In this document: piece by piece, positions 58,632 through 64,000 of the stretch
Layout of the letters: each line of letters starts with the position of its first letter
How positions within the stretch are numbered: the first letter of the stretch is position 1
Source of the DNA: Dipylidium caninum
Taxonomy: Eukaryota > Platyhelminthes > Cestoda > Cyclophyllidea > Dipylidiidae
Assembly: GCA_017562135.1 (NCBI GenBank)
Contig: QEYB01000963.1
Coordinates: 1 to 64,000 of the forward strand
DNA length: 64,000 bases
Reading direction: 5' to 3'
Notes under the pieces: generated by a model
Databases searched by the model: none
Told to the model about the DNA's origin: nothing
The model's input: only the letters and a program-made list of their open reading frames with translations
Made by a program: the position numbers and the translations under genes

Positions 58632-61600
58632 ATGAAGGCATTGATATTAGTCGGCGGATATGGAACACGCTTGCGACCACTTACTCTCAGTTTTCCGAAA
58701 CCTATCGTTGAATTTTGCAATAAACCACTGCTCCTTCACCAAATGGAGGCTTTGGCAAAGGTGAGGCATGGGTTGCAGCTTAACCTTTCTCACTTCCTAT
58801 GCGCGATTACCCCTATTTGGTATTTCTGATTTAAGTGTAATGGTTTTTTGGCTACGGTATTAGTAACGTTCCTGTTTCGGCTTTAGTTTATTATAGGTTT
58901 TTTTCCCCGATATATTCCTGCGTGAGGTTTTGTTCTTGTTTCTAGGTCGGCGTTCAAGAAATAATACTCGCAGTAAGCAAATGCGCAGACCGCTGTGATT
59001 TGTTGGAGGGTGAAGTTAAGAAACATGAAGCCTCCGTGAGTTTTTAGGCATACGTCCACAATCCCATTTTACTAAGACTTGGTTTTATCATGACTTTTAC
59101 TGTTAATTTAGCTTGGAATCAAAATTAGATTTTCCTACGAAACTGAGCCACTTGGTACAGGTTGGTCTTTTATCCGTCAAGACTATTTCTTTGGTTTATT
59201 TTCATCTTATTTGGGTTTTTTCTTTCTGAACCTTTAAGCTGGTCCTTTGGCATTGGCGTCAAAGTGGTTGACAAATTCCGATCAGCCATTTTTTATGCTC
59301 AACAGTGATGTCATTTGTGCATTCCCATTCGAGGAACTGAAGCAAGCCCATGCAAAACACAAAGGTGAAGCCACAATCGCTGTAAGTTATTCTCCTTTCT
59401 GTGCTTAATATAAATTCTCTAGTGAGGTTTTTATTTGATGCCTCTGAGGAGATTTTAAAAACTCTCGAAACACTTTTATGATGTTTCCTCCGATCTCATC
59501 GGCTTTTGTTTTTAACGTTTATCTCCATTTTATCGTCTCGTCTAGTTAACAGTAAGACACGAAATTTCCTTTGCTTAGTTTTCCTGAGATGTCGTCCATC
59601 CTTGAAAACGAAAATGTGATGCATATTTCTCTAACGTCACTGGTGTTGTGTCGCGGCCCAGCTGTGTAGAAATTGTTTACTCTTGTCATGACTTTTTCAT
59701 TTACGATGACTTAACAGTTTGTGACTGCGGGCTGATGTGTTACGGACCGTGTCGCCCTTATTCACTGTACGTCGGATCATTCAAACTAATAGTTAACCTA
59801 GGCCACTCTTCGATTAGCTTTGACATACTCAAGTCATCAATCTCTATATCGGATTAATTCATTAAAAAAAGTGCACACCTTTTTTGGATCTTTCGAGTTT
59901 TTCCGAATATGACAGGAACTTTTTTCTGGGATCTTGACGACAGCTGATCGAAGAGTTAAAATTATTTATACTTTAAGAATGAAATGAGAAATTCGGTGTT
60001 GGAACTAATCGTTGTGATGACTGTTAGTCGTTTAACCTTTCACTCATGATGGCTTTATAGTTGACCAAAGTGGAGGAGCCATCGAAATTCGGTGTGGTGG
60101 TTTTCGAGGAGGCAACAGGTCGAGTGCAACGTTTTATCGAGAAGCCTACTGAGTTTGTGGGGAATAAAATAAATGCGGGTATTTACCTCATTAATCCCAG
60201 TGTCGTTTCACGCATATTGGTGAGTGAACCCCGGAAAAGACCATTTTTTCTGAGTTCGTGGTGACCACATCCTTCCATCCCCTTTGCTTCTGCCTACAGC
60301 CCAAGCCGACCTCGATAGAAAAGGAGATTTTTCCTGTACTGGCTGAAGAAGGCGCCCTCTATTGCTTGCCCATTGAAGGTGGGTGTTCTCGGTTCCATCA
60401 CATTAACTTTTTAATTAGCGTATCTCATTATTGTGAAGGGTTGTTGCGAATAGCTTTCTATGGCACACTGTTTCGCTCTCCCTTTTCATCACATCCTGTT
60501 TCATGTTGTTTATTCCCATATATGATACTATCCTTTCTCTCAGTGCTGACTAATTTTTTTACATGTACCTGTGAATCAAAACTGGTTGTTTTGTCCGAAA
60601 ATGTTTAGCTGTGGAAATATCTACCAAAATCCCGAGTTCATCCATGGACGCATGCAGCATCCCCATCCAGCTCTGTTTCGTCATTTCCACTGCTAAGCCG
60701 TTGGTACCTGCTAAATGTCGTTCTCTCTCAACATGCATGAGGTTAAGGTTTTTTCGTGCCGCCTCTGGCATTGTCGAAGTTGGTCTTTTTCATTGACCTC
60801 AACAGTTCAAAGCAAAGCGTTTTACAGTAACAGCCAGTCGAGATCGGAGAGTTGTATTTTCTCATTTTTTTTTATTTCACGAAAAACGCCTGTCATGCGA
60901 AATGACCTCATGAGCGAGATGCGAAATTCTTTTCTGTCAAAGTGCGCTAGATTTTTGGCAAATGGATTTATTCAGGGAAGGTGAGGCGTTCAGATTACTC
61001 TAAAGAAAGAGTACAAAATTCCGTTTATTGACACTATCACAGAAGTATCTTACCTTTCACCAACCGAGAAACTCCCTCATTATTTCAGTAGTATTTCCTG
61101 CCCCACATCTTGGATTAATGAATTTGACATTCTCCTCTCCCTCAAGGTTTTTGGACAGACGTCGGTCAACCGAAGGACTTTATCATTGGCACCGCCCTCT
61201 ACCTGGGCTATCTTGCTCAAACGGAACCGAAGACTCTCGCCTCCGGACCCAACATCTGTGGCAATGTCATCATTGTGAGTGCTCCACTCCTCCAAGTGCC
61301 AAACAGAGCGTTAACTTGTCACATGAGAGGAGTGATTTAAACACTTGCTTCACTGTCGCCCCATTTTTTCACCCACCTCTTGCGTGTGAATCGTCTTTCA
61401 ATGCTGCTACACACATTCGAAGTGGTAGTTAGACTTATCAACTATGGAATTACCCAGTACGGTTGGTTCCAACCCTTGTGTTGTGGATATTCTCCCTCCC
61501 CTTTCATGTGTCGCGTATTTCCTCCGCTCGCTGTCTGGCCTCTCAGGCTGCCCATATTCCACTGCCCAATTCTTACTGCATCAGATCATTCACCTGCCTT

Positions 61601-63175
61601 CTGGCCTGGAAGTAGACTTATCATCTAATCATGCTAATATATACACGAGGTGTGTCACAATTACAGGAGAAAAAGTTTCTTATTTTCGTTAATGAGGCCA
61701 ATTTTCTTCCATTTTTCCTGATGGATTTGTTATTTCGTCATTAGTTCAAATGGGGGGCCTATGGTTTCACCCGCCATCATGGGAGAGTTGAACATAGGAA
61801 TGAGATTGACGACGGCAATTTGGCGCCGTTACTGTTTGATATTATCGTGAAGGAGGAGCTTAATGAGCTTGTCTAATATGAATGTACAGGCGAAATAGGC
61901 GCGATAGCCTAATTAACAACATTTCTCATCGAAAAAGTGTTGAAAGCCACATCGAGCATGGAATGAACGCAATCTTTAGCCATTCCTCAATAGTGAGTTT
62001 TCCCTTTACTTGATCTATAATTACAAATTTAAAAGAAAATGTGCATGCTGGGGAAGTCGACCCACCATACGGTGATTTATTGCAACTTCGGTGTTTTGAT
62101 CTTTTTTTATGCAGCATCCTACAGCCAAGGTGAGTCCGAATTGTCTGATCGGACCCGACGTAGTGATTGGCCCTGAAGTTGAGGTGGCGGAGGGAGTGCG
62201 CATTCAAGCCTCCACCCTCCTACGCGGCTGTAAGGTGCGCAATCATTCATGGGTGAGCAACAGCATCATCGGATGGAATTGCTCCGTTGGAAAGTGGGTA
62301 AGTCGTTGTTTTTTCCACTTTTCTGTTTGGCGAAATCTCTATACACGAACTGCAATCTACGTCATCTAATTTTCTCCATTCACTTAGAATGACTTGGAGG
62401 TTGTTTCACATTCACAATTAAATCAACGCACTGACTTGGCTGCCTTCCTTTTTTATTACATGCTCTAGTTGATTTTTTTCTGTGGTTGAGAATAAGCTAG
62501 ATTTTGTTTGTGCACACAAATCAGTAGGTTCAGATTTTATCTTAACAAAAGACAGGACGAACAATTTGCGGGATGGATCTGTCCTCCTTGAGAGTCTGCA
62601 ATTCATCACCAGTTTCGAGTGAACCGTTGTAAAGAGACAAGTCGGGTGTCGGTGTGGTACACGAGTCGGGAGATGACGCCGGTTGATCTTGTGGGGGAGG
62701 CGGGGGTGTGTATGTGTGGAAGTGCGTTGATTGCCCAGACGTCTTTGACAGCGGCCAAAACAAAAGCCTCTCGCGTCACTCATTGTCTTTCGGAGGTGAA
62801 CCCAGCTGGAATGAATAATGGAGTGAAAGCGGCAGTTGATTTGTGCCGTGTGGAGACCCCTTCCGTTTGTCGTAGGTTAATTTAATTGATTGGTCCTCTG
62901 GAAGTCTGGACGAGGCCTTCTTTCGGACCCCATTAGCCACGAGTCAAGCTTATGCTTTAAGAGCGTAAATCATTAAAAACATGACGACAATGTCTGTGGA
63001 CTGATGGTTGCAAAAAGTTTCTACTAAATGCCTCCTCTCATAGGTTCGAATGGAGAATGTTTCGGTGTTGGGTGAAGACGTTGAGGTTGTGGACGAGATG
63101 TACGTTAATGGTGGTCGTGTGCTTCCCCACAAGCAAATTAATGACTGTGTAACCGAACCTCAAATCATTATGTAA
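58632..63175 (+). CDS. GMPPB: Mannose-1-phosphate guanylyltransferase beta (GMPPB), complete, nine exons
   Basis: This enzyme joins mannose-1-phosphate and GTP to give GDP-mannose and pyrophosphate in the cytosol, supplying N-glycosylation, O-mannosylation and GPI anchors. I read nine exons: 58632-58760, 58946-59035, 59112-59160, 59239-59381, 60061-60219, 60300-60378, 61147-61274, 62115-62297 and 63044-63175. All introns are GT-AG, phases agree, and the sum is 1092 nt, or 363 residues plus TAA (human about 360). The nucleotidyltransferase signature [11 protein letters not shown] is at residues 8-18, [11 protein letters not shown] with the metal-binding Asp near 113, [12 protein letters not shown] near 140, INAGIYL in exon 5 and [12 protein letters not shown] at 217-228. 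A left-handed beta-helix of hexapeptide repeats ([18 protein letters not shown]) follows, and the protein ends EPQIIM, close to the usual EPRIIM. The start ATG gives the family's normal N-terminus. No AATAAA is obvious within 800 nt of the stop. Identification is by family knowledge and is near certain. Confidence 0.97.
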
Positions 63176-64000
63176 TCCTCCCTCTCCTTCCCTTTCCAAC
63201 TCATCTTCCTTTTTCCCCTCTGACTTTCCCCCATCCCCCCGGTCTCCCTCCCTCCTTTTACTAATTTGGATTTTTCAACCCTTGTGTTTTTTTTATAATG
63301 TTAAGGATACGGTATTAATTGCGTGTTTTGACGATACTAACCACCCCTAAAGGTTAACATCGCTATTATTGCTGCTCTCATTTTTTACTTGAGTGTCGTA
63401 ACCGAGAAGATGCCACTGCGAGTACCTAAGATCGAGTAAACGATACTTTGCATTATTGACAAAATTTAAGCCGTCGCAGCCCACTAGGAGAGTCGGAGTG
63501 TACGTCATGGTCGCACTCACCGTTTCTCCGACACCTCTCGAAGTGAGTGAACGAAGAACAATCTTCTCTGTCAAATAAGCTTGCCTCCCTAGATCCTCTT
63601 ATCAGTCTACTGCTTGTGAAACTTTCAAGAGACGCTAAGGGGTTAGACGACGCAAAAGATCCAACGCATCGACTTTGTCTCGGTGCTTCATAATCAGGAC
63701 AGCCGTTGGATGGGGGAGGCACTTTCTAATTTTGTACATCTCGCGGTCACTAAACGGTAGTTCTATGGACATCTTTTTTTGAGTAACTGGTTGTTTTTAA
63801 TGACACGAAGTCATATGAGAATGGAAAAGACCTCTAATGTGGAAATACTTCGGAATATAAACTTCACCTTGCCCCCTCTTCGACAGAGGGATGTAGGTGG
63901 AAACTCTGCATAGAAGAGCAAGGTATTTACTCATTTCATACTCTTCCTCGCCGTCACTAATCGCTCTACGCCTCTGAAATGTCGACACTTCTGCCTCGAC
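63176..64000. other. GMPPB 3' flank
   Basis: Starts with a C/T-rich stretch and a T8 run, the probable 3' UTR. No AATAAA was found; AAATAA at about 63575 and AATATA near 63856 are weak variants. No further gene is visible to the window end. Confidence 0.5.

Overview
The window is animal nuclear DNA. It has split genes with GT-AG introns, proline- and glutamine-rich regulatory protein tails, large intergenic spaces and old, decayed repeats. Gene content (mannose-1-phosphate guanylyltransferase beta, LIM-domain-binding protein, mitochondrial Na+/Ca2+ exchanger) is metazoan. The divergence of the proteins, moderate GC content and the mix of short and kilobase introns suggest a flatworm, probably a tapeworm. 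That placement is inference; nothing in the window proves it.

Layout. Bases 1 to about 27.3 kb hold no gene I can name. This part contains two families of decayed duplicated sequence: a 660-bp inverted pair at 5.3-5.96 and 13.93-14.59 kb, and a tandem duplication with a period near 1.1 kb at 8.9-11.2 kb. The tandem duplication carries a TATA-promoter-like site followed by a signal-peptide-like ORF that stops at once. A cluster of perfect inverted repeats lies at 16.1-16.5 kb, in a stretch poor in open frames.

From 40.9 down to 27.35 kb on the minus strand lies an NCLX-type (SLC8B1) sodium/calcium exchanger, which I could assemble from 13 in-phase exons (about 1066 residues against roughly 580 in human). 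Nearly all the extra length is in the central cytosolic/matrix loop. Between 41 and 47.9 kb are a GT microsatellite, a dispersed direct repeat pair and one orphan exon-like block. From 55.0 down to 47.93 kb on the minus strand lies Ldb1/Chip, assembled from ten exons, with the dimerisation domain, LCCD, nuclear localisation signal and LIM-interaction domain intact and very long low-complexity extensions at both ends. A 3.6-kb intergenic stretch separates it from the divergently transcribed GMPPB gene (58.63-63.18 kb, plus strand, nine exons, 363 residues, complete).

The three genes do not form one pathway: GMPPB makes GDP-mannose in the cytosol, Ldb1 bridges LIM-homeodomain/GATA-type enhancer complexes in the nucleus, and NCLX extrudes Ca2+ from mitochondria. 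No rRNA, tRNA, CRISPR or intact mobile element was seen. Exon borders were read by eye from splice-site motifs, codon phase and remembered family alignments, not by a gene finder.
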